From Gloeomargarita sp. SKYB120 (GTDB lineage: Bacteria; Cyanobacteriota; Cyanobacteriia; Gloeomargaritales; Gloeomargaritaceae), in assembly GCA_025062155.1 (NCBI GenBank), contig JANXAM010000001.1:1-64000 (forward strand): 64,000 nt of DNA. The letters run 5' to 3'. This document shows positions 16,836 to 25,868 of this stretch, one piece after another. A program made the position numbers and the translations under genes. The notes beneath the pieces were generated by a model, which saw only the letters and a program-made list of their open reading frames with translations, ran no database searches and had not been told where the DNA came from. Numbering within the stretch: the stretch's first letter is position 1; each line of letters opens with the position of its first letter.

Positions 16836-17075
16836 TATTGCTAAACCGCTTCAGCTTTCGCTGAGAAAAAACCAAAGGCGGGGCTGTGCCCTGCAACCCA
16901 AGTAATAAATCGGCTAGGGTTTGCCAAAGAGATAGAGAGATCGCGGAGCTGCGCCCTGCAACTCAAGCGATGACAACTATAGATGACTCAGCCATTGCTT
17001 GCCAGAGACCATTGCAAACTAAGGACGGGGCTATGTCCTGCGCTCCCAGCAATAGCAAGCTAGAAGATTTGGCCA
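16836..17075 (+). repeat. Cluster of three degenerate copies of MITE-like repeat family 1
   Basis: Between tRNA-Leu and pyk are three head-to-tail copies. The cores are GGCGGGGCTGTGCCCTGCA (16868), CGCGGAGCTGCGCCCTGCA (16943) and GGACGGGGCTATGTCCTGCG (17023). Each is followed by ACCCAAG- or ACTCAAG-like sequence, and the middle copy by CGATGACAACTATAG and ATGACTCAGCC. They are preceded by GCTTGCCAGAG-like segments. No coding potential is seen. The remaining bases to the pyk start (17076-17287) are AT-rich and probably hold its promoter. Confidence 0.6.
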
Positions 17076-17287
17076 GCATGTGACCACTAGCGCTACCCAG
17101 GGTATTTTTTTAGTTTAATTTATCAACGCAGACCAAGGATTTTTCCCACTAAGGCATTACCCGCACTTTAACCTTGGCTTAATGTCCAGATCTCTGCAAA
17201 TTTTTAGATTTTCTTTGCGCCTGCCCTCCTGTCATTTCAAAAACCCTGTGTTAATTTGACAGTGGATTTGCCTGCCCTAGGTGAAGG

Positions 17288-18718
17288 ATGCAACTGCTAA
17301 AACCCCTGCAACACCACACCAAAATCGTGGTGACGATTGGCCCAGCTAGCAATTCCCCCGAGATGATCCGTAAATTACTCAAAGCGGGGATGAACGTGGC
17401 CCGATTAAATTTCTCGCACGGCAAGTACGAAGACCACGCGCGCTGTATCGAAAACCTACGGGCGGCGGCGGCGGAGTTGGATTTGCCCCTGATGTTGCTC
17501 CAGGATTTGCAAGGCCCAAAGATCCGGGTGGGCGACTTGCCGCCAGAAGGTCTGACCTTGACAGAAGGGATGGCCTTGACCCTGGTGCCCCTTGGTCAGG
17601 AGGATGGCCAGCCCAACACGGTCCCAATTGATTATCCCTACATCGCCGAAGAGGCAATGCCCGGTACGCCGGTGCTTCTGGATGACGGCCTGCTGGAGTT
17701 GCGGGTGGAACAGGTGCAGGGCCAGCGGGTGGCCTGTCGAGTGGTTAAAGGAGGACAACTCAGAAGCCGCAAGGGGGTCAATTTCCCAACCCTTGACCTG
17801 CGACTCCCGGCGATGACGGAAAAGGACAAGCAGGATTTAGAATTTGGCCTGGCTCATGGGGTGGACCTGATTTCCCTGAGCTTTGTGCGGCGACCGGAGG
17901 ACGTGCAGGAACTCAAGCACCTGTTGCGCCAAAAGGGAGCCAAGGTGCCGGTGCTGGCCAAGATTGAAAAGCCCCAGGCGGTGGAGAACATCGAAGCCAT
18001 CATTGCCGAATCCGACGCAATCATGGTGGCGCGGGGGGATTTAGGCGTGGAAATGAGTCCCGAAAAGGTGCCCCTGATTCAAAAACGCATCATCCACCTG
18101 TGCAACCAGCGGGGGGTGCCGGTGATTACCGCCACGCAAATGCTCGAGAGCATGATCCACAACCCGCGTCCCACCCGCGCCGAAGCCAGCGATGTGGCCA
18201 ACGCCATTATTGACGGCACCGATGCAGTGATGCTGTCGGGAGAGTCCGCCGTCGGCCAGTACCCGGTAGAGGCGGTGCAAATGCTGGCCCGGATTGCGAT
18301 GGAAGTGGAACCGGCCACCCGCTTTGCCAATTACCCAGCCAACCAGAGCGAGGACGTGGACGCCATCACCGAGGCGATGCACGCGATTGAGGACACCCTT
18401 GACCTGCGCTGCATTGTGGTGTTTACCAATTCGGGACGCACCGCGCGGTTGGCCTCCGCCGAACGGCCTCGCAAACCCATCGTCGCCTATACCCCCCACA
18501 AGCACATTTACAACCAGCTCAGCCTCTACTGGGGCGTCCGCCCGATCCTGACCCGCTGGTTTACCGACAATGTGATGGACGTGTTGCGGGAGATGGAATT
18601 GGACCTGCTACAGCGCCAGTACGTCCTTCCTGGCGACAAGGTGCTGGTGATGGCGGGGATTCCCTTTGGCCAGGCCCAAACCACCAATTTCCTCAAGATT
18701 CATACGATTGGGGGCTAA
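17288..18718 (+). CDS. pyk: Pyruvate kinase
   Basis: Transfers phosphate from phosphoenolpyruvate to ADP, the last step of glycolysis. The 476-residue protein has KIVVTIGPAS, GMNVARLNFSHG, LQDLQGPKIRVG, the catalytic block VLAKIEKPQAVEN, MVARGDLGVE, ATQMLESM and the nucleotide region DAVMLSGESAVGQYP. The C-terminal regulatory domain is present (RCIVVFTNSGRTARLAS), without the extra PEP-utiliser domain found in some cyanobacterial paralogs. The 5' intergenic region is AT-rich. The stop codon overlaps the convergent GerMN gene stop by 4 bp (CTAA). Confidence 0.96.
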   Translation: MQLLKPLQHHTKIVVTIGPASNSPEMIRKLLKAGMNVARLNFSHGKYEDHARCIENLRAAAAELDLPLMLLQDLQGPKIRVGDLPPEGLTLTEGMALTLVPLGQEDGQPNTVPIDYPYIAEEAMPGTPVLLDDGLLELRVEQVQGQRVACRVVKGGQLRSRKGVNFPTLDLRLPAMTEKDKQDLEFGLAHGVDLISLSFVRRPEDVQELKHLLRQKGAKVPVLAKIEKPQAVENIEAIIAESDAIMVARGDLGVEMSPEKVPLIQKRIIHLCNQRGVPVITATQMLESMIHNPRPTRAEASDVANAIIDGTDAVMLSGESAVGQYPVEAVQMLARIAMEVEPATRFANYPANQSEDVDAITEAMHAIEDTLDLRCIVVFTNSGRTARLASAERPRKPIVAYTPHKHIYNQLSLYWGVRPILTRWFTDNVMDVLREMELDLLQRQYVLPGDKVLVMAGIPFGQAQTTNFLKIHTIGG

Positions 18719-19287
18719 AGCAGCGGCAGACCCGCCTCCTGGGCGAATTGACGGCGAGTGGTGGGATAGTCCACGACAAGACCCTCGCCAGCAATGGGGG
18801 GTGCCGGTTGCCCTTCGATTTGCAGGTAAATCGGCGCTTGGGGGTTCAAACTGCTGGCGGTGTAAATCACCTGGGCCACGCGATAAATGACCGAGTAACT
18901 GCCCCCGCCGCTGGTAAATTCCCGCGACAGGTTCACCACCACGCCCCCGTCTTTGATTTCCAAACCTAACAGCCGCGTGCCAGGGGGAATCGCACTGACT
19001 TTATCGCCGGGAGGCGTGCTTAGCAGCAGGTTCAGGGCTTGACGCAACGCCGCTGCAGGGTCGTGTTTGGGGGCGTTGGGCAACGGTTCACTCACCAGCA
19101 TTTCTTGCCCCTGCTGCACCTTGAGCCAGTACAGGCGGGGTTGCTCAGCCGTCACCACAAACGTTTTTTCAACAGGGCGACGGGCCTGCTGGAACCACCA
19201 CAGACTCCCGCCGCCGACCAGGACCGAAATCGCTAGGACCCATCCCCACCAGCGCCGGTTTTTCCCCATCGGTGCAGAGCGCATCAT
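18715..19287 (-). CDS. GerMN domain membrane-anchored protein
   Basis: A 190-residue protein with one N-terminal transmembrane helix ([22 protein letters not shown]) and an exported GerMN domain. The domain carries [55 protein letters not shown] and continues [15 protein letters not shown] (shown in pieces: '[12 protein letters not shown]', 'VVVNLSREF', 'QVIYTASSL'). GerMN domains occur in spore germination lipoproteins and in many cyanobacterial periplasmic proteins; in cyanobacteria the role is unknown. GGGAG precedes the first of two adjacent ATGs at 19287. It is convergent with pyk and divergent from dapB. Confidence 0.78.
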   Translation of the reverse strand: MMRSAPMGKNRRWWGWVLAISVLVGGGSLWWFQQARRPVEKTFVVTAEQPRLYWLKVQQGQEMLVSEPLPNAPKHDPAAALRQALNLLLSTPPGDKVSAIPPGTRLLGLEIKDGGVVVNLSREFTSGGGSYSVIYRVAQVIYTASSLNPQAPIYLQIEGQPAPPIAGEGLVVDYPTTRRQFAQEAGLPLL

Positions 19288-19359
19288 GGCTAACTCCCTT
19301 TTTTTTCATTGTGCCCTAACCGGCGGTTACGACGTTTTCCAAGCGCCCCACGTGTCCCT

Positions 19360-19365
19360 TACAAT
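19360..19365 (+). promoter_or_regulatory. -10 hexamer of dapB promoter
   Basis: TACAAT 25 bases upstream of the dapB ATG. The context CCCTTACAATAGCCC resembles the elements ahead of other genes in this window. Confidence 0.45.
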
Positions 19366-19390
19366 AGCCCCAGAGCGCAGGCGAGTGGGC

Positions 19391-20209
19391 ATGAGCGAAC
19401 GCATTCCGGTGATTGTCACGGGTGCCGCCGGTCGCATGGGGCGGCAAGTAGTGCAGGCGGTGGCCGCCAGTCCCGACATGGTCCTGATGGGGGCAGTGGA
19501 CCACCAGCGGGTGGGCGAAGACGCCGGTATCGTCGCTGGCATTGGGGAGTTGGAAGTGCCCATTACGTCCGATTTACAGTCCTTGTGCGCGCTGGTAGCT
19601 CAGGAAAAACAGCCCGGCGTCATGGTGGATTTCACCCATCCCCGCAGCGTCTACGACAACGTGCGGGCGGCAATTGCCTACGGCGTCTATCCGGTGGTGG
19701 GCACGACGGGGATGAGCACTGAACAAATTGAAGACTTGGCGGAATTTTGCGACAAAGCCAGCATCGGGTGCATCATTGCCCCCAACTTTTCCATCGGCAT
19801 GGTGCTGTTGCAGCAGGCAGCGGTTCAGGCCTCCCGTTACTTTGAACACGTGGAAATCATCGAACTGCACCACAACCAGAAAGCCGACGCGCCCAGTGGC
19901 ACAGCGCTTAAGACGGCGGAGATGCTGGCGGAAATGGGCAAAACCTACAATCCTTCCCAGGTTGAGGAAACGGAAACGCTGGCGGGTGTGCGGGGGGGTC
20001 TCGGGCCAGAACATATCCGCATCCACAGCGTGCGCTTACCTGGCTTACTGGCGCATCAGGAAGTGATTTTCGGAGCGCCCGGCGAAATCTATACCCTGCG
20101 CCACGACGTTACCGACCGCCGCTGTTACATGCCCGGCGTGCTGCTTGCTATTCGCAAAGTGCGCCAGTTAAAACAGCTCGTGTACGGACTCGAAAAAATC
20201 TTGGATTAG
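19391..20209 (+). CDS. dapB: 4-hydroxy-tetrahydrodipicolinate reductase
   Basis: Reduces 4-hydroxy-tetrahydrodipicolinate with NAD(P)H in lysine and peptidoglycan precursor synthesis. The 272-residue protein starts with the dinucleotide fold [18 protein letters not shown], then [33 protein letters not shown], the catalytic block [20 protein letters not shown] and [14 protein letters not shown]. The catalytic HH and K are present. The ATG at 19391 matches the family start; a long upstream open frame is a shadow of the divergent gene. Followed after 2 bp by the EgtB-like gene. Confidence 0.95.
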   Translation: MSERIPVIVTGAAGRMGRQVVQAVAASPDMVLMGAVDHQRVGEDAGIVAGIGELEVPITSDLQSLCALVAQEKQPGVMVDFTHPRSVYDNVRAAIAYGVYPVVGTTGMSTEQIEDLAEFCDKASIGCIIAPNFSIGMVLLQQAAVQASRYFEHVEIIELHHNQKADAPSGTALKTAEMLAEMGKTYNPSQVEETETLAGVRGGLGPEHIRIHSVRLPGLLAHQEVIFGAPGEIYTLRHDVTDRRCYMPGVLLAIRKVRQLKQLVYGLEKILD

Positions 20210-20211
20210 TT

Positions 20212-21258
20212 ATGCAGGAGATTGAGCATTTGCGGCAACGTTACATCAATTGCCGGCAGCGGACGCTGGCTCTGATTGCACCCCTCACTGATGAACAACT
20301 CACCCAACAAGTTCACCCCGAATTTAGTCCTATCGGTTGGCATCTAGGTCACATTGCCTACACCGAGGCCTTGTGGCTCTTGGGTGAGCCGTTGCCCTAC
20401 CCCGAACTCGCGCCCATTTTTCGGGTTGATGGCTATGCCAAAGCGGAGCGCAGTCGGGTCTTGCCTCCTAGGGACGTGCTGATGACTTATGTCCAAACCA
20501 TTCGGGAAAAAGTGTTAGCTACCTTACCCACTATCACAGCCGAAAACGCACGCCTATGGCACTGGGTCATCCAGCACGAAATGCAGCATCAAGAAACCAT
20601 CACGCTGCTTCGCGTCCTGCAAGGAAATCTCACTCCTGAATTGCCAAGGATTGCTGCGCCCCATCCCTGTTTACGAATTTCTGCAGGTTGGATGACTGTG
20701 GGTAGTGAAACAATAGACGCCCTTGATAACGAGCGCCCCTGTCATTCCCGCCATATTCAGACGTTTACAATCAGTAGTCGTCCCGTGACCCAGCAAGAGT
20801 TTCAGGAGTTTATTGAGGCGGGCGGTTATCAGGACAAACGCTGGTGGTCTGATGCCGGTTGGGCCTGGCTACAGCAGGAGCAAATCACGCAACCTTTGTA
20901 CTGGCAAGCCGACTCGCCCTATCAACCCGTCTGCGGTCTCAGTTACTATGAAGCCGAAGCCTACTGCCGCTTTATTGGCAAGCGATTGCCGACCGAATGG
21001 GAGTGGGAAGCGGCTGCGCAACAGGGATTACCTTCGCAAGGGTTGGTGTGGGAATGGACTTGTTCGCTGTTTGCCCCCTACCCCGGCTTTTGTCCCTATC
21101 CCTATACCGGCTATTCCGCCGCCTATTTCGATGGTCAACATTACGTTTTGCGGGGGGGCAGTTGGGCGACGCATCCCTACCTCAAACGCACCAGCTTTCG
21201 CAACTGGTATCTCCCCCACGTGCGGCAAATTTTTGCCGGTCTTCGCTGGGCTGACTAG
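20212..21258 (+). CDS. EgtB-like non-haem iron enzyme (DinB_2 plus FGE-sulfatase domains)
   Basis: 348 residues in two parts. The N-terminal DinB-like four-helix bundle carries iron-ligand candidates H44/H47 in WHLGHIAYTE and the HX3HXE motif at 122-128 (HEMQHQE). The C-terminal formylglycine-enzyme-like domain shows PVTQQEFQEFIEAGGY, VCGLSYYEAEAYCRF, KRLPTEWEWEAAA, VWEWT and VLRGGSWA. This layout is that of EgtB, which forms the C-S bond of ergothioneine with O2, and of SenA, its selenium counterpart. It is shorter than typical EgtB (about 430). No EgtD histidine methyltransferase or SenB/SelD gene is adjacent, so the thiol or selenium partner is open. Confidence 0.78.
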   Translation: MQEIEHLRQRYINCRQRTLALIAPLTDEQLTQQVHPEFSPIGWHLGHIAYTEALWLLGEPLPYPELAPIFRVDGYAKAERSRVLPPRDVLMTYVQTIREKVLATLPTITAENARLWHWVIQHEMQHQETITLLRVLQGNLTPELPRIAAPHPCLRISAGWMTVGSETIDALDNERPCHSRHIQTFTISSRPVTQQEFQEFIEAGGYQDKRWWSDAGWAWLQQEQITQPLYWQADSPYQPVCGLSYYEAEAYCRFIGKRLPTEWEWEAAAQQGLPSQGLVWEWTCSLFAPYPGFCPYPYTGYSAAYFDGQHYVLRGGSWATHPYLKRTSFRNWYLPHVRQIFAGLRWAD

Positions 21259-23015
21259 TCCTGTAGTTGCAGATGCGGCAAATTCCAAAAAGCCCCGCTC
21301 AGCGCCGAAAACTCAATACCCTTCACCCGATTCCGAATCGCCTCCAAATCCAAATTATTCACCAGATAAATAAACGGCAACTCCTCTTGAACCAGCTTTT
21401 GAAACTCGGCATAGATGGCCTTGCGTTTCTGCTCATCCATTTCTTGCGAACCCCGTACCATCAGCTCATCAATTTTCAGTTCCCAAGGCGTGGGTGACCA
21501 ATTTTTCAGCGGTGGCTGTCCTGGCAGCGGCCCCTGGTTAAACGTATGCAAACTCCCTCGGCTGTACCAGATATTAAAACCACTGTGGGGGTCAATCCCA
21601 CCACCGCCAAATCCCCCTAAATAACACTCCCAATCTCGCGTTTTATTCAGCCGTTCCACGTAGGAGTTAAAACTCATGGTTTGGATGTCCACCTGCATCC
21701 CCAATTGGGCTAAATCCTGCTTAATTTGAGCGGCCATCGCTGGACGAATGCGGCGTTCGATATTGGTGAGCAACGTAAAACGCACAACATTGCCCTGGTC
21801 ATCCCGCAACCGGCCCTGTTCATCCCACGAAAAACCCGCCGCTTTGAGCAGTTCCCTGGCTTTCTTAGGGTTGTACTCATAGACCTTGACATTGGGGTCA
21901 TAGTAGGGGCTGGCCGGATGGATGGGAGAGTTTTGCAACACCCCTAGCCCCCGAAAAATTGTGTTTTTCATGCGCTCCCGGTTGATCCCATAGGCCACCG
22001 CTTGCCGGAAGTTGCGGTTATGAAACCAGCGGGATTTCACAGGGTCCACCAGCGGCACCCCTTGGGCATTCTGGGCGCGGTTGAGATTAAAAGCAATAAA
22101 CGTGCTCAAGGTTTCCGGCCCCGCATTATAGACCGTAAAATTGCGGCGCTTGGCTTCTTTTTTGAGGAGCTGAAAGGCCTCGGGAGCAACTTCTACCGCG
22201 TCTAACTCTTGGGACATAAACCGCAGGAGTTGCGTGTCTGTAGATTCAATAATTTGCCAGACAACTCGCTCAATGTAGGGCAAGGGTTTTCCCTGAGCGT
22301 CTTTTTGCCAGTAGTAGGGATTGCGGCGAAAAACCACCCGTTGCCCCGGGGTAAATCGCTCCATGACATAGGGGCCATTCCCCACAATTTGCTGCACCGG
22401 CGTATCAATCCCCCACATGGATAAAAACCGTGGGTTGCCCTGGGCATCCAGCGTTTGAATACCAGGACGGAGTACATGGGCGGGGAGAATGGCAATCCCC
22501 CCCACAAACCGCAGAAAAGGGGCAAAGGGTTCAGGAATGCGAAATTCGACCTGGCGTTGATTCAAGGCCCTCACCTCGGGAAACGCTCGACTTTGTCCAA
22601 TCCGCAAAATGTCTTGAATTCCCGAAGGAATCTTGGGATTGAAATACACATCCCGAAACGAAAACACTACATCCTCAGCCGTCAAGGGGTGACCATCCGA
22701 CCACCGCAAATTGTCCCGCAGCGTAAAAACAATGCGTTTTTTATCGGGACTGATTTCCCAGGATTCGGCGAGGCCAGGTTCCAACTCCAGCGTTACCCCA
22801 TTGGTCTGCAACAACCCCTCGTAAATAAATCCAAACACACTGTAAAACGACGTGTTCAAGGGATAGTTAAACGTGGCGGGACCGGCGGGGGTTGCTAACA
22901 CCAGTTGGGGAACACGGGCAATGGGTTGACGCAAACTGCAACCCACAAGCGTCATTGTCACCAAAAGGACCCCTAGCGCAATGCCAACGCCTTGGCGGAC
23001 GCGAAAAATAGCCAT
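21255..23015 (-). CDS. Peptide ABC transporter substrate-binding lipoprotein
   Basis: A family 5 extracellular solute-binding protein of 586 residues, of the DppA/OppA type. A lipobox (LVGC) is at the end of the N-terminal hydrophobic segment, so it is a lipoprotein. Conserved stretches include YPLNTSFYSVFGFIYEGLL, LEPGLAESWEISPDKKRIVFTLRDNLRWSDG, HPLTAEDVVFSF and FRQAVAYGINRE. It would capture peptides or other oligomeric solutes for uptake; no permease or ATPase gene is adjacent. The 3' end overlaps the convergent EgtB-like gene by 4 bp (CTAG, both stops TAG). Confidence 0.88.
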   Translation of the reverse strand: MAIFRVRQGVGIALGVLLVTMTLVGCSLRQPIARVPQLVLATPAGPATFNYPLNTSFYSVFGFIYEGLLQTNGVTLELEPGLAESWEISPDKKRIVFTLRDNLRWSDGHPLTAEDVVFSFRDVYFNPKIPSGIQDILRIGQSRAFPEVRALNQRQVEFRIPEPFAPFLRFVGGIAILPAHVLRPGIQTLDAQGNPRFLSMWGIDTPVQQIVGNGPYVMERFTPGQRVVFRRNPYYWQKDAQGKPLPYIERVVWQIIESTDTQLLRFMSQELDAVEVAPEAFQLLKKEAKRRNFTVYNAGPETLSTFIAFNLNRAQNAQGVPLVDPVKSRWFHNRNFRQAVAYGINRERMKNTIFRGLGVLQNSPIHPASPYYDPNVKVYEYNPKKARELLKAAGFSWDEQGRLRDDQGNVVRFTLLTNIERRIRPAMAAQIKQDLAQLGMQVDIQTMSFNSYVERLNKTRDWECYLGGFGGGGIDPHSGFNIWYSRGSLHTFNQGPLPGQPPLKNWSPTPWELKIDELMVRGSQEMDEQKRKAIYAEFQKLVQEELPFIYLVNNLDLEAIRNRVKGIEFSALSGAFWNLPHLQLQD

Positions 23016-23155
23016 CTAGTTGTGCAGGAACGCCTACGGTTGTGGGGCAATCATAGCATGGACGTTACGCCTCGTGTCGAATGCCTAGTCCGAGCCGCCG
23101 ATTTTATAATGACGGGCGAAGCGCTGCTGCTTGGGAGGCAAGGGGGCCAGCGTAG

Positions 23156-24586
23156 ATGTCAAAGGCAAATTATTACCATGTGCTAGGCGTGTCCTCCACA
23201 GCCACACCAGCAGAAATCCGAGCCGCCTACACCGCTCTCTGTAAAGAATTGCACCCTGATAAATTAGTAGGTTTAAGCCCAAACTTGCGCAAATCGGCGG
23301 AAGAACGCCTGAAGTTAGTGAATGAAGCCTATGAAACCCTAGGCGATGAGGAGCTACGGGCCGCCTATGACCGGAAAAGAGCCAGGAGTTATCGAGGCCC
23401 CACCTTCGATGAATGGCTGAACGAATTGCAATCATCGGTTCCGTTGGCGCTGGGCGTTCAGCGATTGACCCAACAGGAGGAAAAACTCTGGCAAAACTTT
23501 ATCAAAGACTTGCACAGGCTACGTGAGCGCTATGGCATCCCCGAAAGTCCTGACCCAATTGAAATCGTCTTTCCCGACGACTTGACCACGAGAATAGGCC
23601 GCATCGTTGCCCTGATTGTGGGAGCAATCGCAACGGTCACTCTATCGGCCCTGTTGTTTGGGCTGCTTGTCCATGTCATTCATCTGTTTATCTATGGAAT
23701 ACGCTCACCGGTCTTCCTGGCGTTAATGGGACTGGGATTGACGCTCTTTTTGCCCCCGATTTACATTGCGGTCATTGTGATGACCGAAGCGAGCTTTTCT
23801 CAACACCAGAAGACAGAACTCATCTTCTCTCCAACCCTACGCGGCTACCGGCAACAAGCAGATGCGTTGATTGCCCATTTTCAACCCTGCAAACTTTGGG
23901 GTTGTCTTTATCCAAGGGCCTACGTGCGAGCCGTTGCGGCAGCCCGTCGTCGGTTTGTAGGCCATTGCCAGGACCTCCTGAGTAGAAGACAAGCCAAGGT
24001 CCATCTTTTCAAAGCCCTTGATCCCACAGGTTTCACCCTGGATTTTGTCTCTCATCTATCGGTTGCGGAACAACTTTTACTTATCATCGCGCTCCGGCAA
24101 AAACAGCAGGAAATTCGCTGGAAGCACTGGCGTAAACGGCTGGATGACCTGCTGGCTAAATCCGTTGTCTTTACCACGATTCTTATCCTTCTGGTTCCAT
24201 TCTCCATGGCCTGGGTGACTGTCCCAAATCCGTTGCGGTCCTCGGGAAACGTTTTTGCCAATTCCATTTGGCGTTCCATGGCGCTCGATCGGCAGTTACC
24301 TATGTTTGATGTCCTGCTGGCTGGTGTGCTGGCATTGCCGTCTCAACTCCTGTTTTCGGGACAAGCGGTACTCTATACGGACCCAGTACAGGGTTATCGG
24401 TTGCAGGTGCCGGTGGAATTTCAACCGGTGGCGCCGGGGTCTTGGCTCGGCCCGCGTTTACCCACACGGAACCGATGGTCAATGCCGCCGCCGCTTTTCA
24501 CGTGCATCTCAAGAAATATGGAGACGACCCCCTGTTTACCAATGTCGCGCCCGTCCCAGTGCAGGGGGTCTGGCATTTCGGGCTGA
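23156..24586 (+). CDS. J-domain multi-pass membrane protein, C-terminus frameshifted
   Basis: The J domain (1-70) has HPD at 33-35 (KELHPDK) and the helix IV pattern LGDEELRAAYDRKR, so it could stimulate an Hsp70. Two adjacent transmembrane helices follow (about 145-210), then a cytoplasmic region with an HW/RR-rich helix (QQEIRWKHWRKRLDDLL), a third helix (VVFTTILILLVPFSMAW) and, around 420, YTDPVQGYRLQVPVEFQPV, which looks like the start of a PsbP- or DUF1795-type domain. Shortly after 24445 the frame is lost: the last 40 or so codons are off-frame and the rest of the domain continues in other frames (24445-24745). So the gene product is truncated or the gene is dying. Confidence 0.7.
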   Translation: MSKANYYHVLGVSSTATPAEIRAAYTALCKELHPDKLVGLSPNLRKSAEERLKLVNEAYETLGDEELRAAYDRKRARSYRGPTFDEWLNELQSSVPLALGVQRLTQQEEKLWQNFIKDLHRLRERYGIPESPDPIEIVFPDDLTTRIGRIVALIVGAIATVTLSALLFGLLVHVIHLFIYGIRSPVFLALMGLGLTLFLPPIYIAVIVMTEASFSQHQKTELIFSPTLRGYRQQADALIAHFQPCKLWGCLYPRAYVRAVAAARRRFVGHCQDLLSRRQAKVHLFKALDPTGFTLDFVSHLSVAEQLLLIIALRQKQQEIRWKHWRKRLDDLLAKSVVFTTILILLVPFSMAWVTVPNPLRSSGNVFANSIWRSMALDRQLPMFDVLLAGVLALPSQLLFSGQAVLYTDPVQGYRLQVPVEFQPVAPGSWLGPRLPTRNRWSMPPPLFTCISRNMETTPCLPMSRPSQCRGSGISG

Positions 24587-24745
24587 AGAGACTGTCCGAC
24601 CAGGCAAAGCACCGGAGGATTTGCACCGCTGGTTCTTGTTCGTTTACGCCCATGAGCGGTTTACACGGTGGGCCTGAGTGGGCCGTTGCGGGCGTTTCAA
24701 CAGGGTGTTTTATCCCCCGTTTTCACCAGCGTTATCTCCTCCCTA
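24445..24745 (+). pseudogene. Frameshifted C-terminal domain of the J-domain protein
   Basis: Three successive frames continue the domain. Frame A (24445-24580) reads PAFTHTEPMVNAAAAFHVHL, then KKYGDDPLFTNVAPVPVQG. Frame B (24580-24668) reads RAEETVRPGKAPEDLHRWFLF, then VYAHERF. Frame C (24660-24742) reads YTVGLSGPLRAFQQGVLSPV, then FTSVISSL. Together they would make about 100 residues of a globular domain, so at least three indels have occurred. The run ends at the stop of the convergent 89-aa gene. Confidence 0.65.
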
Positions 24746-25012
24746 GTCCAAAAACCCCATGAGCTGGTCGTTATCCGCTGGTGGATGGGGCGCGACCGGG
24801 CGGCGCTGGACCTGAGTGAGAAAAAAGCGCAGAGCGATGGCCACGACTTCGGTTTCGCTCACGCGCCACTGTTGTTGAAGCGCCTGGAGCTGGGGGCGCA
24901 AGTCTTCGGGAATCGCGTAACGAACCGACTCTGCCGGTAAGGCCGGTTCTGCCGCCGTGGGCCGCCGTTGCAGGGGATTGTTGTCGGGTGTGAGACGAGG
25001 ACGCGGTTTCAC
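24743..25012 (-). CDS. Small protein downstream of parA, likely partner
   Basis: 89 residues. A disordered, Pro/Arg-rich N-terminus (MKPRPRLTPDNNPLQRRPT) is followed by VRYAIPEDLRPQLQALQQQWRV and SETEVVAIALRFFL, a helical segment that resembles a ribbon-helix-helix or ParG-like DNA-binding fold (beta-strand RYAIP, then two helices). The start overlaps the parA stop as ATGA, so the pair is co-translated. In small partition systems the gene after parA usually encodes the DNA-binding adaptor. The assignment is inference from position and fold pattern; no family was recognised by sequence. Confidence 0.55.
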   Translation of the reverse strand: MKPRPRLTPDNNPLQRRPTAAEPALPAESVRYAIPEDLRPQLQALQQQWRVSETEVVAIALRFFLTQVQRRPVAPHPPADNDQLMGFLD

Positions 25013-25761
25013 CGGGGAACCTGCTGCTGGATATACGTTACCAATTCTCGCAGAGGGGTGAGCAGGCGGGGGTCGTTGGTGTAACGGTGAATCGGCTCAC
25101 CGGCTAGGTTGGACTCGGGAAACTTCACGGATTTGGGCAAGGGGGGAAACACATGAAAGTCGGGCTGGTTTTTTAGAGCGTTGAGCACATCCTGGGTCAT
25201 GATGGTGTGCAGCTCAGCCATCGTGGGCAACACCCCCAGGATTTTGAGCTTGGGATTGAGGCGCTGCTGCACGTGTTGCACGGTTTCCAGCAGGGCGGTC
25301 AACCCCTTCAGGGCAAAAAACTGGCACTGCACGGGGATCAGCACGTAATCGGCGGCGGCCAGGGCGTTGATGGTGAGCAGGCCGCGACTGGGAGGACAGT
25401 CTATGAGAACGTAGCGAAATTGCCCGCGCAGGTCAGCTAGACGGTCGCGCAGGGTGTAAAAGGCACCGCTTTTTTGCAACAACTCCATTTCGGCGCGGGT
25501 GAGATGGGCATCGGCTGGGATGAGATAAATGCCGCTAGCGGTTTTTTGAATGACGTGGCTGGCTGGCACCTGACCGGTTAGCCAGTGATAGGCGCCTGGG
25601 GATTGCGCCGCTAGTTCCACCCCCAAACCCGTCGTCAGGTTGCCCTGAGGGTCGAGGTCAATCAGCAAACAGGGGTCCGATTCCGCCAGTAGCCCCCCAA
25701 GCGCTAAAGTAGAGGTGGTTTTGCCGACGCCTCCTTTGTGATTGGCAATGGCCAGGAACAT
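25009..25761 (-). CDS. ParA family ATPase
   Basis: 250 residues with the deviant Walker A KGGVGKTT (9-16), Walker A' region LLIDLDPQGNLTTGLG and Walker B FRYVLIDCPPSRGLLTINAL. These are the hallmarks of ParA/Soj/MinD ATPases that dimerise on ATP and bind DNA non-specifically. It carries the QFFALKGL motif of the ParA/Soj branch. It could segregate a plasmid-like locus, carboxysomes (McdA-like) or the chromosome. The adjacent small gene does not look like a normal ParB, so chromosome segregation is less likely. Divergent from the OmpR-type regulator with about 107 bp between. Confidence 0.85.
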   Translation of the reverse strand: MFLAIANHKGGVGKTTSTLALGGLLAESDPCLLIDLDPQGNLTTGLGVELAAQSPGAYHWLTGQVPASHVIQKTASGIYLIPADAHLTRAEMELLQKSGAFYTLRDRLADLRGQFRYVLIDCPPSRGLLTINALAAADYVLIPVQCQFFALKGLTALLETVQHVQQRLNPKLKILGVLPTMAELHTIMTQDVLNALKNQPDFHVFPPLPKSVKFPESNLAGEPIHRYTNDPRLLTPLRELVTYIQQQVPR

Positions 25762-25868
25762 GGCGGTCGTTGAGCAGTCATGATCTCAGTGTAGTGCGCC
25801 AAGGGGCGATGCGTTTGCCGACCAAGACCGTTACAGTGGGAAATACGAGGGTTTCAGCAGGGAGAGCG

